A DNA stretch of 34,205 bases from Oscillospiraceae bacterium (GTDB lineage: Bacteria; Bacillota; Clostridia; UMGS1883). The stretch lies in the NCBI GenBank assembly GCA_015068735.1, contig SVJW01000016.1, forward strand, positions 1 through 34,205, read 5' to 3'. Each line of letters begins with the position of its first letter. Positions within the stretch are counted from its first letter, which is position 1. Under the pieces are notes generated by a model that had not been told where the DNA came from, did not search any database, and saw nothing but the letters and a program-made list of their open reading frames with translations. Positions 33,022-34,205 of the stretch are shown in pieces. The position numbers were made by a program, and so were the translations under genes.

Positions 33022-33822
33022 TTAGTTAAGGATATACACACGGCACTTTCTTCTACCAAACTGGATACATTCAGATCTTGTTCTGTAGCAAAGGTCAACT
33101 CTCTTACCCTTAATTGCTCCGCCTGTATCTGCTGCAACGGCGTAACCATAGCTCCAGCTACCGTCAATCGCTTCAATATATACTCTTGAACCCAGGGGGA
33201 TAACTCTGGGGTCAACTGCGATAACACCCTTGTCAAGGGGAACGCCTGTTGCTGTCTGACCTGCATATCCGCCATTTTCCTCAGGAGAGAGGTCATACGC
33301 TGTAGCTTCGCAAGTAATTACATACTTATAATCAAGCACGCCTGTATTTACAGGAGCTTCTGCAGATGCATTCTTGTTTCCGTACTCCACAATTTTATCT
33401 ACAGGTTCTTTTACGATTTCTTCAGAAATTACTTCTCTGGAAACTTCTGTTCCCTTTTCATACTTCACTTCGTAAGTAACTTTCTTCTCCCCGTTTTCGC
33501 CTTCCTGAACAGTCTCAATTGCACCTGCTTCAAGCATGGGGTTAAGTCTTTTGATAATGTTGAAGTTAACCTCTTCAGTTACTGTTTCTGTTTTAACACC
33601 CGGTTTTTTGCCTGTTGTTTTGTTGTCTTCAGTTTCTGAAGTTTCCGCATCAGCCAAAATAACAACACCGGAAGAGAGATATTCGCCAAGAGCCTTTTCT
33701 CTTACAGCTTCAACACTACTATAGCTAAAAGGTGCCGCAAAGGCAGATATGTTACTTGTTAAAACAAAAATCACAGTACTGATCAAGGCAACTCTTGCCT
33801 TAAACTTTCTGTTTGCAAACAC
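33022..33822 (-). CDS. Secreted G5/3D-domain cell-wall protein
   Basis: This 266-aa protein has a signal peptide (LISTVIFVLTSNISAFAAP), a low-complexity linker, a G5-like domain at about 85-155 (KTETVTEEVNFNI, EKGTEVSREVISEEIVKEP) and a C-terminal 3D domain at about 170-266. The three aspartates are the likely ones in AVDPRVIPLG, AADTGG and KRVDLCY. Such proteins (YabE/YocH/RpfB-like) resemble lytic transglycosylases that cut cell-wall glycan. I place the start at GTG 33822, behind AAGGACGTGA; an in-frame GTG at 33855 has its ribosome site too close. It has its own promoter. Confidence 0.9.
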   Translation of the reverse strand: MFANRKFKARVALISTVIFVLTSNISAFAAPFSYSSVEAVREKALGEYLSSGVVILADAETSETEDNKTTGKKPGVKTETVTEEVNFNIIKRLNPMLEAGAIETVQEGENGEKKVTYEVKYEKGTEVSREVISEEIVKEPVDKIVEYGNKNASAEAPVNTGVLDYKYVITCEATAYDLSPEENGGYAGQTATGVPLDKGVIAVDPRVIPLGSRVYIEAIDGSWSYGYAVAADTGGAIKGKRVDLCYRTRSECIQFGRRKCRVYILN

Positions 33823-33875
33823 TAAAATCACGTCCTTTTCTAAGGGTTTTGCCACCCTTTCCGTTTGCCTTGCTA

Positions 33876-33904
33876 ATTATAAACAACAAAACGACGTTTG
33901 TCAA
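33876..33904 (-). promoter_or_regulatory. Consensus sigma-A promoter of the 3D-domain gene
   Basis: Read leftward, TTGACA (33899-33904) and TATAAT (33876-33881) are separated by exactly 17 bases. Confidence 0.9.
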
Positions 33905-33921
33905 GCTTTTTTGCGATTTTT

Positions 33922-33938
33922 GTTATAACTTTGTAACA
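33922..33938 (-). promoter_or_regulatory. Possible WalR-type box
   Basis: Read leftward, TGTTAC-AAAGT-TATAAC fits the WalR pattern TGTWAH-N5-TGTWAH with one mismatch. It lies 17 bases upstream of the -35 box of a YocH-like gene; WalR controls such cell-wall genes in Bacillus. The match is weak. Confidence 0.3.
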
Positions 33939-34061
33939 TTTACTTAATTTTTTGTGTTTTGAATTTCCACGAAACCCAATATATAGGGGTTGTTATTTTT
34001 CGGGTTTTGTTACATTTTAGTGTTTGAGCAGTACTTTTTAGACGTTTTTTTGTAAAAAAAA

Positions 34062-34091
34062 CTGTAGCAAAATGATTGCATTTTGCTACAG
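34062..34091 (-). terminator. Strong terminator-like hairpin facing left
   Basis: CTGTAGCAAAATG pairs perfectly with CATTTTGCTACAG across ATTG; on the minus strand eight Ts follow. It would stop leftward transcripts coming from beyond the window, or act as an attenuator in a longer 3D-gene leader. Confidence 0.65.
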
Positions 34092-34129
34092 ACTGTCATT
34101 ATGGTTTATCACCACAATGATGAAAACAG

Positions 34130-34160
34130 TTGTACACTACACAATTAAATATGGTATAAT
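34130..34160 (+). promoter_or_regulatory. Possible rightward promoter near the window edge
   Basis: TTGTAC (34130-34135) and TATAAT (34155-34160) are 19 bases apart, a long spacer partly offset by an extended -10 (TGG before TATAAT). The gene it would serve is outside the window. Confidence 0.45.
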
Positions 34161-34205
34161 ATAAGGAGCCGAGAAGGTCGTAAGGGGATTGGAACTTAAA
34201 AAGTC

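Larger units (their letters stand above)
33823..34205. other. Right-edge intergenic region
   Basis: No convincing gene is visible in these 383 bases. They hold the promoter of the 3D-domain gene, a possible WalR-like site, a strong leftward terminator-like hairpin (34062-34091) and a possible rightward promoter (34130-34160). The sequence after 34160 could be the leader of a gene beyond the window. Confidence 0.6.

Overview
The window looks like a chromosome segment from a spore-forming, low-to-moderate-GC Firmicute of class Clostridia. The evidence is a canonical Spo0A, a SpoVB-type flippase, a CtpA/AraC/MecA-like group beside argS, AGGAGG-type ribosome sites and several textbook sigma-A promoters (TTGACA-17-TATAAT). 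I cannot name the species.

Layout. 1-381: a hairpin-rich noncoding stretch with no convincing gene. 382-1125: a divergent pair, a SLOG-fold protein and a small XRE regulator, sharing an intergenic region with three TATGTTTT boxes. 1301-2832: spo0A followed without a gap by two half-size TauE/SafE membrane proteins, separated from each other by a single in-frame stop. 2958-5223: serC-serA, the first two steps of serine synthesis after 3-phosphoglycerate. 5279-15959: one leftward operon of about 10.7 kb, read as fic, hsdM, rhuM, hsdS, an unknown 184-aa protein, a TIR-domain protein, two single-pass membrane proteins and hsdR. This is a type I restriction-modification locus carrying a candidate TIR-based defence cassette between hsdS and hsdR. 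It is transcribed from a consensus promoter whose -35 box lies in one arm of a perfect 21-bp inverted repeat.

16105-25384: leftward housekeeping genes pgk, tpiA, gpmI, murI, a DUF1934 protein, argS, a secreted S41 protease, an AraC regulator and a MecA-like adaptor. 25610-26137: a PepSY lipoprotein. 26224-28263: an EF-G-like GTPase with an altered G4 motif. 28608-29303: a small membrane-protein gene flanked by 28-bp inverted repeats (26 of 28 bases match). 29421-32016: asnA and a spoVB-type flippase, the latter with a possible sigma-E promoter. 32107-33822: a lipoprotein with a duplicated cysteine-bearing domain, and a secreted G5/3D cell-wall protein. The last 380 bases are regulatory, with a possible rightward promoter for a gene outside the window.

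How the parts fit. pgk, tpiA and gpmI are lower-glycolysis genes, and serC/serA draw 3-phosphoglycerate from the same pathway. murI, the S41 protease, the 3D protein and the SpoVB-type flippase concern the envelope. The most promising region for new biology is the defence operon, especially the four-gene block at 8602-11262. All family assignments are by eye from motifs; no database search was run.
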